From NCBI GenBank assembly GCA_011390805.1, contig JAABRT010000012.1, positions 1 through 64,000 of the forward strand: 64,000 nt of DNA. The letters are read 5' to 3'. This stretch comes from Gemmatimonas sp. Its GTDB lineage: Bacteria > Gemmatimonadota > Gemmatimonadetes > Gemmatimonadales > Gemmatimonadaceae. Each line of letters opens with the position of its first letter. Position 1 is the first letter of the stretch. The notes under the pieces are model-generated. The model saw only the letters and a program-made list of their open reading frames with translations, was not told the DNA's origin and did no database searches. A program made the position numbers and the translations under genes. Positions 25,516 through 34,300 of the stretch are shown piece by piece.

Positions 25516-27291
25516 TCAGGATCCACGAGCCACCGACTGCGGGGTACCCGCCGGGTCACGCCACACGCGTGCCCCCAGCACGTAGGCCATCCCCGCCCGC
25601 GCGGTGAACGGCTGTACCTCGATCGGCAGCCCGTTGGGACCGGCGCCTACCACCAGACGGGATGACACCTTGCCGGCGGGTATCGTCACGCGAACCAGCG
25701 ACAAACGCCCCGGTAAGAGGTGCCACCCGCGCGTGTCCGCCCGCTCCAGTCCCGAGGCCAGCATACCGGCCAATGCACCCGCGAACTCCCCGTGCTGGTC
25801 GCGAACCGCTTCCACCACCGCCACTCTGGTAACGGTGCGAGCGGTCAGGCGCGCCAGGCGCGCAGCACGCTGACGGCGCGCGTCGGCGGCGAACGCGTCG
25901 CTGATGTCGGCAGTCATCACGCCACGCAACGGAACCTCCGCGCGCGACCGCCACGGTTCGCGACGTGCGGTCGCGCTGTCTTCGCGCACGACGTCCTGCT
26001 CAGAGTTTGATGCCATGGTGCCTTCGGTGGTGCCTTCGGTGGTGCCTCCGGCGGTGCCGTCCTGCGATCCGTGCGCTTCATCAGCTGTGCGGGGCAGCTC
26101 AACACTCATCCCAAACTGCACAGGCGCGTTTGGCAAGTCTGGTCGGACGAGTGCCGGCCAGGCGATTTCCAGCCAGGTGCGATAGGCGCGACGATCCCCG
26201 AGATAGCGCGTGCGCGAGAGACCATGTTCGCGGTCCACGAACACACCGCCGTCGGGCAACAGGTCGAGCGCCGCCAGAAACTGCGCCCCTCGTGACGGTG
26301 CCGCCCCACGCTTTACCTCTTCGTCCGACTCTGGCGGCCGGCTGCGCGCGACACCCGGCTTCGAATCGGACACGGGCCGCGCCGCCGGTGGCAACATCGG
26401 ATTGCCCACCTGTGGCTTCAGTGCAAAATCGGGAGAAACCGACAGATCAGGGGTGTTCGGAATGTCGGGCGCACGCGACCGCTGAACGCGACGGGCTTCA
26501 TCGTCGCTGAGTGGTATGGCCAGCGTCTGCTGCACGTAGTGCGCCACAAATCCGCTCTCCACAACCAGCAACAGCGTGGCGCTGTCACCCACCGGCCGTG
26601 TGATCTGCATTGAATCAACGGCACTGCGGGGCGTACCGCGCAGCAATGCCGCATTGCGGTACGCGACACCGGCATCGTTCCATTGTGCGGCCGCTTCAAA
26701 CACTCCGCCCGCGACATCGCGCAGTGCCGCATGAGTCGCGCGCTCGGCAGGCTCCACATCGTGCATCGACTGCTCGAGCAAGGCCGACAGGCGACGCGCT
26801 TCGACGGTGGCACCGTCAATATCACCCGCCTGCACACGCGACATCATGGCGTAGTAGCGCGCAAAGAGCCGCTCGGTGCGCGGCGGTGCGTACTTGAGCG
26901 CGTTGTCGTTGACAAACATCGACAACACACCGCGCGATACACTTTTGGTGAAGCGTTCATCGGTGAGCCGTTCGGCTTCGGCAAACGCCTGTGCGCTCTC
27001 CTCCCAACGGCCCGCGTAGTAGGCCACCTGCCCGCGAAAGACGGCGCGCAGCAACGCATCATCCGGCATGCTGCGCTCGTCCGTTTGTGTGCGCTCAAAC
27101 GCCTGCTCGTACGAGCCGAGCGTGAGAGAACGGCGCACCAGCTCCTCGCCCCAGGGCAAACCTCCCGGCGCCATCGCCACTGTGCGGAATCGCCCGTGCG
27201 ACGATATCGAGCAGGCGCTCAGCACCGGCACCACGAGGGCCAGAGCGCTGAGCATCAGCGAGCGACGAAGACGGTAGGCGGATGAAGGCAC
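25516..27291 (-). CDS. COG3014-like lipoprotein
   Basis: 591 aa from GTG 27291 with a basic start and lipobox VLSAC (Cys about 27). The N-terminal half (about 35-230) is helical, TPR-like (FRGQVAYYAGRWEESAQAF, ARYYAMMSRVQAGDIDGATV). The C-terminal half holds predicted strands with SLVRVTIPAGKVSSRLVVGA. The domain layout recalls COG3014 lipoproteins that are encoded next to LpoB-like genes. A 12-bp tandem repeat (26021-26052) encodes GGTTEGTTEGT in a linker near residue 420. Likely role: envelope or peptidoglycan-associated, inferred only from context. Confidence 0.72.
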   Translation of the reverse strand: MPSSAYRLRRSLMLSALALVVPVLSACSISSHGRFRTVAMAPGGLPWGEELVRRSLTLGSYEQAFERTQTDERSMPDDALLRAVFRGQVAYYAGRWEESAQAFAEAERLTDERFTKSVSRGVLSMFVNDNALKYAPPRTERLFARYYAMMSRVQAGDIDGATVEARRLSALLEQSMHDVEPAERATHAALRDVAGGVFEAAAQWNDAGVAYRNAALLRGTPRSAVDSMQITRPVGDSATLLLVVESGFVAHYVQQTLAIPLSDDEARRVQRSRAPDIPNTPDLSVSPDFALKPQVGNPMLPPAARPVSDSKPGVARSRPPESDEEVKRGAAPSRGAQFLAALDLLPDGGVFVDREHGLSRTRYLGDRRAYRTWLEIAWPALVRPDLPNAPVQFGMSVELPRTADEAHGSQDGTAGGTTEGTTEGTMASNSEQDVVREDSATARREPWRSRAEVPLRGVMTADISDAFAADARRQRAARLARLTARTVTRVAVVEAVRDQHGEFAGALAGMLASGLERADTRGWHLLPGRLSLVRVTIPAGKVSSRLVVGAGPNGLPIEVQPFTARAGMAYVLGARVWRDPAGTPQSVARGS

Positions 27292-27320
27292 GGTCAGTAG
27301 GGGCTGGAAAAGCGGGGTGA

Positions 27321-28139
27321 CTAGCGGCGGTCAAGCACCACGATGCGCTGCTGCGCCAACGCAATCGCTTCGGCGAGTTTCGCGTTTTGTGTACCCACGG
27401 CATCAATGCGCTGCAGTTCAAGCGACAGCAGGAACTTCTGATAGCGCATGAGTGCTTCGACCGGACGCAGCTGCTGATCGAGCAACTGCGCGACCTTGAA
27501 GTTGAGCAGTGCATTGTCGGGCGAGAGTACCAGCGCGCGGTCGTAACGTTCGAGCGCACGCACCCGGTCACCGGCGGCCACATAGTCATCGCCTTCACGA
27601 ATCACAGCATCAGCCAGCGCCGCAACGCGTGCGTCGCGCGTGGTGTCGGAGGGGCGGCTTTCCACACGAAGACCGGTGCGATCGCGGCGCGATACACTGG
27701 CCACGCGATCGCCGTCGAGTTGCACAATGGCAACCTGACCGTGCGCATCGGTGGGGATTGCATCCATTGATGCGGGGGTCATGACCACGCCGTTTCCAGC
27801 GTTGCGCACGCTCCACGCATCAGGTGAAGAGCGGGTGGCCGCCATCACCTGCGCGCTGGTCATACCCAACGCGACCTCCTGGCGACCAATGGCGTCGCAG
27901 ATATCCGGCGTGCAAGACGCCACAGCAGCCGCCGTCACTGCGTCGTGCTGCGCCTGACGTTCGGCGCGCGCCGCATCAGATTTGATGCGTGCATCATTGA
28001 TGACATCGTCGGACATGGGCACACGGTCGCCCGTGACCATCACTGGAGTTTCCTGAACGACACGTGGACCGTTGCAGGCCGCCAGCGCCACTACGGCCAG
28101 CGCGGCGAATGTCAGTTGAAAGCGTGTTGAGTTGATCAT
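27321..28139 (-). CDS. TPR-type lipoprotein of the LpoB-like cluster
   Basis: 272 aa from ATG 28139 (MINSTRF, then a hydrophobic helix and lipobox LAAC). Upstream in-frame starts at 28154 and at GTG 28163, just after the stop of the preceding gene, are also possible. Residues of about 45-70 are charged and helical. A middle region has GRQEVALGMTSAQVMAATRS, like an SmpA/OmlA-type lipoprotein module. The C-terminus has one or two TPR-like helices (VAAGDRVRALERYDRALVLS). The function is unknown. It lies between the LpoB-like and COG3014-like genes. Confidence 0.72.
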   Translation of the reverse strand: MINSTRFQLTFAALAVVALAACNGPRVVQETPVMVTGDRVPMSDDVINDARIKSDAARAERQAQHDAVTAAAVASCTPDICDAIGRQEVALGMTSAQVMAATRSSPDAWSVRNAGNGVVMTPASMDAIPTDAHGQVAIVQLDGDRVASVSRRDRTGLRVESRPSDTTRDARVAALADAVIREGDDYVAAGDRVRALERYDRALVLSPDNALLNFKVAQLLDQQLRPVEALMRYQKFLLSLELQRIDAVGTQNAKLAEAIALAQQRIVVLDRR

Positions 28140-28163
28140 TGGAATCGGTGGCATGAGGTTCAC

Positions 28164-28805
28164 TTACCAGCCAATGCGGCGGCGGTCCACATACTTCTTG
28201 ATCTTGTGCTGACCCACCCAGACCTTGGCGTTTGTTTCGAGATCCACGAGCGTCGCGTCGATCTGATAGGTGACCACACGCTCCCGCCCCTGTGCGTCTT
28301 CAATGGCTTTGACATCACCCTGCAGCATGAACTGGGCGCCCTGCTCCATGGCCACACCGGCGCGCGATGTCGCGACCGCATTCACCTGTTGGTCATCGCG
28401 CTCCGCACGCACCGTGGCGCGTTCGTCAGCGCTGGCCACCACTCGCACCGCGCCCGTGGTGACGTAGGCCCGCTCCAGATCGCGGGTGAACGTTTGCACC
28501 GGGATGTGTTCCAGCGTGCGGTTTACAAACGGGCCCACGATCACAGTGGGCGAGTTGCCGCCGTTGGCGTTGCTGAACTGGCGCGCCCATTCGGCATCGA
28601 TGGATTGCTCAATAAGGGCATTGGCGACCAGACGTGAATCGGCGTCATTCCACCGACCCGACAGGTCGGTGACCGACGTGGGGTCGATACGTGAAACCCG
28701 CGTATTGCCACACGCGGTCAGGGTGGCAACGGCAATTGCGGCCAGCGAGACCGCACGTGCCGAACGCCAACTCCAGTTGGCTGGGCGAACGAACGGGTAG
28801 GTCAT
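28164..28805 (-). CDS. LpoB-like penicillin-binding-protein activator lipoprotein
   Basis: 213 aa from ATG 28805, with lipobox TLTAC (Cys about 31). The mature part follows the LpoB/COG3417 pattern: DLSGRWNDADSRLVANALIE, VIVGPFVNRTLEHIPVQTF, then GAQFMLQGDVKAIED and VDLETNAKVWVGQHKIKKYV. In enterobacteria LpoB activates PBP1b at the outer membrane, and relatives without a PBP1b partner are common elsewhere. It is the first gene of a three-lipoprotein run, with the next gene's alternative GTG start touching its stop. Confidence 0.82.
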   Translation of the reverse strand: MTYPFVRPANWSWRSARAVSLAAIAVATLTACGNTRVSRIDPTSVTDLSGRWNDADSRLVANALIEQSIDAEWARQFSNANGGNSPTVIVGPFVNRTLEHIPVQTFTRDLERAYVTTGAVRVVASADERATVRAERDDQQVNAVATSRAGVAMEQGAQFMLQGDVKAIEDAQGRERVVTYQIDATLVDLETNAKVWVGQHKIKKYVDRRRIGW

Positions 28806-29075
28806 GGTACGAACTCCTTGAACGATGCCGGGTGGGCGGGGAACGAACGTGTCCTCCAGATACGTCATTCAGTGATTGCACAGTGCGCGCCAACCGGCTG
28901 ACCTCACGGAACTTGTTGCACGGCAACAGCTTTCGGTGATCGTAGTCACCTCGGGCGTCCCCTCATTGTGACGCCCGGGCGTCGCCTGCGGGGGACAGCG
29001 CGCTGGCTGTCGTGTACCTGAAAGCAGATCTATCGTTGCTCACGCAGTCCCCCTGAACTCCTCTCGAACCGACCC

Positions 29076-29399
29076 ATGATGCGCCCGCCCGATACCGCGA
29101 ACAGCCCGGAAGGGGAAGATCCCGTCACCGGGGACCCGGCCACAGATGAGGTGCTGGCCGAAGTCACCCGCTGGCTCGACGAGGAGTTTCCGCTGGGCGA
29201 CGGCGTGGCCGAAGACACCAGCGTGGTGATCTGTCCCTACTGCGGTGAGCCCAATGAAATCGGTCTCGACGCCGGCTCGGGGGAGGAACAGGAATACATT
29301 GAGGACTGCCAGGTATGCTGCCAACCGTGGCAGGTAGTCGTCCACTACTTGCCCGATGGTTCTGCCGACGTAACTGTGACTCCCGCCGATGGTGACTGA
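29076..29399 (+). CDS. CPXCG motif-containing cysteine-rich protein
   Basis: 107 aa. After an acidic N-terminus (about 1-48) comes ICPYCGEP (about 52-59) and a second pair, DCQVCCQPWQV (about 79-89). This is the zinc-ribbon layout of the CPXCG small protein family, with the conserved GEEQEYIEDC lead-in. The family has no known function. The 270-base gap upstream holds divergent promoters shared with the LpoB-like gene. The next gene starts 11 bases before this stop, so both are on one transcript. Confidence 0.9.
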   Translation: MMRPPDTANSPEGEDPVTGDPATDEVLAEVTRWLDEEFPLGDGVAEDTSVVICPYCGEPNEIGLDAGSGEEQEYIEDCQVCCQPWQVVVHYLPDGSADVTVTPADGD

Positions 29400-30834
29400 C
29401 ACACACGCCCCAACCCCGCCCGCTGAGCGCACGCCAGCTGTCCCGCTATCGCCGCTGGCCCGCGAAGCCTTCGACGGCGTGCGTGCGCTGGCGCTCGACT
29501 GGATTGACCGGTTGTCGATGGCGAACGCACGACTGCACGAGCAGCCGGAAGACGCCGAAGCGCTGCACCAGGCGCGGGTTGCCATTACGCGGTTGCGCGC
29601 CACGCTGCGCATTTACCGCAGCGCGCTGGCACCGGGCCTCGGCAAGCAGGCTAAGCGCGAGTTGCGCTCCCTGAACAGGGCGCTTGGTGGGGTGCGCGAC
29701 CTCGATGTACGCCTGAGCTGGCTGCGCGAGCAGGAAGAGAAGTTCAGCGATCTCGCGCGGGAAGGTGCGGCGCTCCTTGTGCACGCGGCGGAGCGCAAGC
29801 GTGCATCGCGCTTGCGCCGGGTCGCTCCGGCGCTCTCGCGACACTTTTCGGCGCGGGTGGACGACTGGCGGCATTCTCTCACGCACTATCACGTCGCACG
29901 CACCGTTGGTGAGCCGGTGCGCGTGCAGCCGCTGTCAGCGCTCGTGGTGCAACAGCTGCACCACGCGGTGCACCAACTCGAACGCAGCATTCAACAAGCG
30001 GCCCGTGGTCGCACGCAGGATGAGCTGCACGAAGCACGCATTGCCTTCAAGCGGGTGCGTGCGCTGCTGGTACCGTGGCTGGACCACGTGCCCGAGGGGC
30101 GCCCGCTCTACGCCATTCTCACCGACGCGCAGGACACACTCGGCGATATGCGTGACACCCACCTGCTTGCGCGCGCGGCCGAAGATGCGTCACTCCGGCA
30201 ACCCGGCAATGAAGAATCGTTGGCGGCAGTGGCCGAGCACTTCGAGCAACTGAGCAACGCAAAACGCGCGAAGTTTGAAGCCGCCTGGATTGAACAGGAT
30301 GGCGTAGCAGCGCTGGTTGAGGTTGCCCACGTCGCACACGCGCTTACCGCGGCGGCTGGTCAGCAGACTGAAATCGAACGCAAGTTTCTGCTGCGGGAAG
30401 CGCCGCCACGAGCGCTGGCCACGCCGGGCGTGCGCATTGCGCAGGGGTGGTTGCCCGGTGAAACGTTGCGCGAACGGCTGCGGCGCAGCGTGTACGCTGA
30501 TGGCAAAGTTGAGTGGACACGCACGGTGAAAGTGGGTATGGGCATTGCACGCGTTGAGGTGGAAGAAGCCACGGAGCCCATGCTCTTTGAAACATTGTGG
30601 CCACTCACCAGCGCAGCGCGCGTGGAGAAAGTGCGGCACGCCGTATCCGATGGCGCTTACGTGTGGGAAGTGGATGTCTTTCTTGATCGCGGGCTTGTGC
30701 TGGCCGAAGTGGAGCTGCCGTCAGCCGATACGCTTGTGACACTTCCGGAGTGGCTGGCGCCGTATGTGATTCGTGATGTAACCGGTGAGAGCGAATACGT
30801 GAACGCCAATCTGGCCCGGAGCAAAGCAACGTGA
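29389..30834 (+). CDS. CHAD-CYTH fusion protein
   Basis: 481 aa. The N-terminal part (about 20-300) is a CHAD domain with two related helical halves, each with His/Arg/Lys motifs (LHQARVAITRLRATLRIYRS and LHEARIAFKRVRALL). These bind polyphosphate in known members. The C-terminal part (about 328-475) is a CYTH triphosphate-tunnel domain starting with the ExExK motif EIERKF (328-333), with inner strands RERLRR, EWTRTVKVG and YVWEVDVFLDRGLVLAEVE. In most fusions CYTH comes first, so the order here is reversed. The likely role is inorganic polyphosphate binding or hydrolysis. Overlaps both neighbours. Confidence 0.92.
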   Translation: MVTDTHAPTPPAERTPAVPLSPLAREAFDGVRALALDWIDRLSMANARLHEQPEDAEALHQARVAITRLRATLRIYRSALAPGLGKQAKRELRSLNRALGGVRDLDVRLSWLREQEEKFSDLAREGAALLVHAAERKRASRLRRVAPALSRHFSARVDDWRHSLTHYHVARTVGEPVRVQPLSALVVQQLHHAVHQLERSIQQAARGRTQDELHEARIAFKRVRALLVPWLDHVPEGRPLYAILTDAQDTLGDMRDTHLLARAAEDASLRQPGNEESLAAVAEHFEQLSNAKRAKFEAAWIEQDGVAALVEVAHVAHALTAAAGQQTEIERKFLLREAPPRALATPGVRIAQGWLPGETLRERLRRSVYADGKVEWTRTVKVGMGIARVEVEEATEPMLFETLWPLTSAARVEKVRHAVSDGAYVWEVDVFLDRGLVLAEVELPSADTLVTLPEWLAPYVIRDVTGESEYVNANLARSKAT

Positions 30835-32054
30835 GCAGCAGTGCGCCGTTGTTGACGTTGTTGCCCATTCGCGACGCGCGCGAACGCACGTTTGCGTACG
30901 AGTTGCGAACGCACCCCGTGGCCGGCGTGCCACTCAGCGACATCGATAGCGAAGCGCGTCGCACCCTTACGTTTCTGCAACGTGGCGACCTGCTGCGCCT
31001 CGTGCGCGGTCGCACGTTGCACGTGCCCGTAACACCGGCCGTTGTGCGCGGCGGTGCCATCACCGGCTTTGCGTCCGCCGATGTGGCGTTTGTACTCGCC
31101 GCCGACGCACTCGATGATCCTGACACGCTGCGCGCGCTCGAGAAATACGCCAGCGCCGGATTTCAGTTTGTTTTTCTTGGAGACGCACTGCCGCTAGCGC
31201 TCCCTGATGCGCTGCAGGGGTCGCTGGTTGCCTTTGACACCGGTTCAGTAAGCGGCCTCGCGCTCACCAACATCGTGCAGCGATTGCTCGATGCGGGGGC
31301 CCGTCCTGTCGCGCGGCAGGTTGACGACCGCGCCACGCGCGAGCGTCTGCGCGCCAGCGGGGTGGTGGGATTTACCGGCCGGGCGCTGCCACGTGGCCGT
31401 CGCACCGCTGTTGAGGCGCGACCGCGCGCGCTCAACGCGTTGCGCGTGCTCACCGCACTGGCCGACGGTCGCCCGCCCGACGCCGCATTTGACGAGTTCA
31501 TTGCCAGCGACGCTGTGGTGGCGCAAAACGTATTTCGAGCCGCCACGTCGGCGGCGGTCGGTGCCACGCGCCCGCGCACTCTCACCCACGCCTTCACGCT
31601 GCTGGGGCGCGAGGCCATGCTCGAACGGTTGGTTGTGGCCACCGCATTCCTGCTGGGCGATTGCGCCGGTGACGCCGAACTGCCGCTCATTGCCATCCGT
31701 CGCAGTCGCGCACTGGAGCGACTGGGCAGCGCGCTTGATCGCGTGGGACATCCGCGGGCACGTGTTGTCGCAGGGCTGCTCTCCGTGGCCGACGTCGCCA
31801 CCGGACTGCCTCCGGTGGTGCTCGCCGATGAACTCAACGTGCCGCCGTTGCTGCGCGATGCGCTGCTTGCACGTGAGACATCGCTCGGGCAGTTACTGGA
31901 CGTGGTGGAAGCGCACGAGCACGCGTGGTGGGATGATCTCTTTGCACGCTGTGAGGCGGTGGGCATTGCACCCACGGTTGTCGGCGACGCGTGGACCGAC
32001 GGCTGGCAGCGGGCGCGACTGGAAGCAACAGCGCGTTCGGTTGGCGACGCATAG
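30831..32054 (+). CDS. Degenerate EAL plus HDOD signalling protein (YuxH-like)
   Basis: 407 aa from GTG 30831 (GTGA overlap with the previous stop). The N-terminal region (about 1-190) begins LLPIRDARERTFAYELRTH, as in EAL-type proteins. The catalytic EVLLR/EAL residues and metal ligands are replaced, so c-di-GMP hydrolysis is unlikely. The C-terminal region (about 195-400) is an HDOD domain (LNALRVLTALADGRPPDAAF, VVATAFLLGD and so on). YuxH-like EAL-HDOD proteins act as signalling scaffolds. Its context, next to the CHAD-CYTH and S4 genes, gives no direct clue. Confidence 0.8.
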   Translation: MSSSAPLLTLLPIRDARERTFAYELRTHPVAGVPLSDIDSEARRTLTFLQRGDLLRLVRGRTLHVPVTPAVVRGGAITGFASADVAFVLAADALDDPDTLRALEKYASAGFQFVFLGDALPLALPDALQGSLVAFDTGSVSGLALTNIVQRLLDAGARPVARQVDDRATRERLRASGVVGFTGRALPRGRRTAVEARPRALNALRVLTALADGRPPDAAFDEFIASDAVVAQNVFRAATSAAVGATRPRTLTHAFTLLGREAMLERLVVATAFLLGDCAGDAELPLIAIRRSRALERLGSALDRVGHPRARVVAGLLSVADVATGLPPVVLADELNVPPLLRDALLARETSLGQLLDVVEAHEHAWWDDLFARCEAVGIAPTVVGDAWTDGWQRARLEATARSVGDA

Positions 32055-32143
32055 CGGTTTGCAGCAATCGCGCCATATGCGGGGCGCCACTTTGCCCGTC
32101 GGCCGACTGGCGCTTCGCACGTCCCGCATACATCCATTCAGAT

Positions 32144-32602
32144 ATGGCCGACGACCCACGTACCTATCTGCTTGACCGTTTCGCCACGGACGCCACCACG
32201 TTGCGCGCCCGCGCTGAGCTCCTGGCCGGCAAACCTGCCCCCGAGCATGGCCCGGACAGCGAATCCTCGCTCGCCATGGCGCAAGCCTGCGATGAGGTGA
32301 TTGCGCTGCTCAACGATCTGACCGTTGAAACCGAACATCAGCTGCTCGATGCACTCGACACGCTGGGGCCGGAGTTGCATTCGCAGGCCGAAGATGAATC
32401 CAACGCGTTCGTGCGCAGCGTGTACGCGGGCGCCGCGACCCGCATTGAGGACATCGTGCAGAAGACGCGCGACCTGTTGGCCGGCGATGAACCGGACGAT
32501 GACACGGATCGCGATGCAGACGATGTTGACGACGATGACGTTGATGATGACGACCTGTTTGACGGCCACGACGATGAGGGCCACGACGACCAGGGCAGGT
32601 AG
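32144..32602 (+). CDS. Small acidic protein, unknown
   Basis: 152 aa from ATG 32144. Residues 1-110 are helical and acidic (LLDALDTLGPELHSQAEDES). The last 40 residues are almost all Asp/Glu/His (DDVDDDDVDDDDLFDGHDD), encoded by GAT/GAC-rich DNA. No conserved family is recognised. Its stop is only 3 bases before the S4-domain gene, so it is probably translated together with it. The acidic tail could bind metals or basic proteins. Confidence 0.7.
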   Translation: MADDPRTYLLDRFATDATTLRARAELLAGKPAPEHGPDSESSLAMAQACDEVIALLNDLTVETEHQLLDALDTLGPELHSQAEDESNAFVRSVYAGAATRIEDIVQKTRDLLAGDEPDDDTDRDADDVDDDDVDDDDLFDGHDDEGHDDQGR

Positions 32603-32605
32603 CGC

Positions 32606-33025
32606 ATGGCCGCCGATCACGTGACCGTTCCGGCGCCGTCCGGTCCTCAGTCGGTGCGTCTCGACAAGTGGCTGTGGGCCGCGCGCTTTTACAAGACACG
32701 TGCACTGGCCGCCGACGCCATTGATGGCGGAAAGGTTGATGTGAATGGCGATCGGGCCAAACGCGCGCGCCAGCTTGTGCCGGGCGACCAGGTCTCCCTG
32801 CGGTTGGGACAATACGAATGGGTAGTGATCGTGCGCGGCGTGTCCGAGCGCCGCGGTGCGGCACCCGTGGCGCAACTGCTGTATCAGGAAACCGACGAGA
32901 GCAAGGCGAAACGCGCCGCACTCAAAGTGCAACTGGACAGCATGCCGAGCTTCTTTGCGTACGGTGAAGGCAAACCGAGCAAGCAGGATCGACGCGCCCT
33001 GCGCCGACTCAAGGGCGATCGCTGA
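32606..33025 (+). CDS. hslR: S4-domain RNA-binding protein, HslR/Hsp15-like
   Basis: 139 aa. Residues of about 17-75 are an S4 domain with the Hsp15 signature RLDKWLWAARFYKTRALA and GGKVDVNGDRAKRARQLVPG. A basic C-terminal region follows (KQDRRALRRLK). Hsp15 rescues 50S subunits carrying tRNA-linked nascent chains. It is in the same strand run as CHAD-CYTH and the acidic gene. Its stop is 41 bases from the convergent esterase gene. Confidence 0.9.
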   Translation: MAADHVTVPAPSGPQSVRLDKWLWAARFYKTRALAADAIDGGKVDVNGDRAKRARQLVPGDQVSLRLGQYEWVVIVRGVSERRGAAPVAQLLYQETDESKAKRAALKVQLDSMPSFFAYGEGKPSKQDRRALRRLKGDR

Positions 33026-33065
33026 TCTCCCGGCGTTGCAGGAACTGGTCAGGCAAACGTGTGAC

Positions 33066-33878
33066 TCAGGGCCGCTTGAGCTGACGCAACAGGGTGGCGA
33101 GCAACAACGTGTCGAGGCGATGTCCACCGTCGAAGCTGTGCTCGTGCGTTTTCACACCAATGCTCTCCAATCGCGAGCGCACTGCGGCACGTGTTGTATC
33201 GCTGGCAAACTTGTCGCGCTCACCGGCCACCACATGCACCTGCGTCTGCTTCCATGCGTCACGCAGCGCGCTGTCGTCTACATCGTTTGCCAGCCCGCCG
33301 GCCCACAGCACGTGGGCACTCACCGGCGTATGCGTCCCCAGCGCCGGGTTGGCCGACACGTCTGCAACCCAACGCATGCTCATGGCCACTCCCTGCGAAA
33401 AGCCCAACACGCCGATTACCGGCGTTTCGCCCCGCGCCGACACAATCGCCGCGACTTCCCGCGCAACCACCGCGTGCAGCATGCTGATCGCATCACGCAG
33501 TTCGTCGTCCCGGTCGTCTCGTGTGAGCCACGACGCACCGGTTCTGTTGAGATGTCCGCCGTCGGGGCGCGGCAGTTCGAGATAGAACCGCGACAGTCCT
33601 TCAGGGGCAATCACCCGCGTGTCGGTAGGAACACTTTCGGCGAACGGCGCCACAAAATCTTCAGCGCGATGGGCGTAGCCATGAAACGCAATCCACAGTC
33701 GTGCGGCCTGCGCCGGAGCAGCGCCCACGATGGCATAGCGCGCGGTGCGGGCAACGGTGATTTTGTGCATCGTGACCGGCATGCCGGCCGCGGGCAATCC
33801 AGCGGTGGGCACATGTGCGTGCGCCGGTGCGTCGGACGGCACTGACTCCGGCGCTGGTACGCGTTCGTCGTTGTTCAT
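33066..33878 (-). CDS. Alpha/beta hydrolase, phospholipase/carboxylesterase type
   Basis: 270 aa. The N-terminal 35 residues are Pro/Ala rich. The hydrolase core follows, with the oxyanion region LWIAFHGYAHRAEDF and nucleophile elbow GVLGFSQGVAMSMRW (Ser about 167). Later come a catalytic Asp (VVAGERDKF, about 223) and His (HSFDGGHRLD, about 254). This is the carboxylesterase 2 (EstB/YpfH) pattern. Overlaps the RidA-family gene by four bases (ATGA), so the two are one unit. Confidence 0.87.
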   Translation of the reverse strand: MNNDERVPAPESVPSDAPAHAHVPTAGLPAAGMPVTMHKITVARTARYAIVGAAPAQAARLWIAFHGYAHRAEDFVAPFAESVPTDTRVIAPEGLSRFYLELPRPDGGHLNRTGASWLTRDDRDDELRDAISMLHAVVAREVAAIVSARGETPVIGVLGFSQGVAMSMRWVADVSANPALGTHTPVSAHVLWAGGLANDVDDSALRDAWKQTQVHVVAGERDKFASDTTRAAVRSRLESIGVKTHEHSFDGGHRLDTLLLATLLRQLKRP

Positions 33879-34270
33879 CGCGGGCGATAGGCAATCGCCG
33901 TGATTTCTACGAGGATGCCGCGCAGTCGTGCCCCAACCACGGTACGTGTGGGGAATGGTGGTTCCATGAACTCGCGGTAGATGCGATCAAACGTTGGCCA
34001 ATCACTCTCGTCGGCGAGATGAACCGTGACGTTGACCACATCATGCAGTGCAAGCTCTGCGGCACCGAGCACGCGCGTGAGATTGTGCATGGTTGCTCGC
34101 ACTTGCGATTCGATGTCCTCACCTGCCAATTCGCCAGTATCGGGATTACGCGGAACTTGCCCTGATACAAAAAACAGATCACCGGCCCACACACCCGGGC
34201 TGTACGCACCGGCAGGTGGCTTGGTAAGCGACGGTTGGACTGCGGTCCACGCACGAGTTTTTTCAGACAT
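33875..34270 (-). CDS. RidA-family (YjgF/YER057c) protein
   Basis: 131 aa. The fold signature is clear: SPGVWAGDLFFVSGQVPRNP, QVRATMHNLTRVLGAAELAL, VVNVTVHLADESDWPTFDR, and the closing FPTRTVVGARLRGILVEITA with the conserved Arg and Glu. RidA deaminates reactive enamine/imine intermediates from PLP enzymes. The gene is divergent from a PLP-fold enzyme at 34301, which would fit this role. The N-terminus is slightly longer than usual. Its stop overlaps the esterase start. Confidence 0.9.
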   Translation of the reverse strand: MSEKTRAWTAVQPSLTKPPAGAYSPGVWAGDLFFVSGQVPRNPDTGELAGEDIESQVRATMHNLTRVLGAAELALHDVVNVTVHLADESDWPTFDRIYREFMEPPFPTRTVVGARLRGILVEITAIAYRPR

Positions 34271-34300
34271 TTGAAATCGGGTTAAGGCCCGGGAGACCTA

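Noticed and set aside
30831-31500. Active c-di-GMP phosphodiesterase
   Set aside because: The EAL and metal-binding residues expected in an active enzyme are not present.
29076-33025. A defence island made of the CPXCG, CHAD-CYTH, EAL-HDOD and S4 genes
   Set aside because: The members are housekeeping or signalling families without nuclease, helicase or toxin parts; tight packing alone is normal here.
32138-33127. 329-codon minus-strand frame opposite the acidic and S4 genes
   Set aside because: It mirrors the acidic tail as a Val/Ile repeat and has no start or family features; the plus-strand genes are supported.
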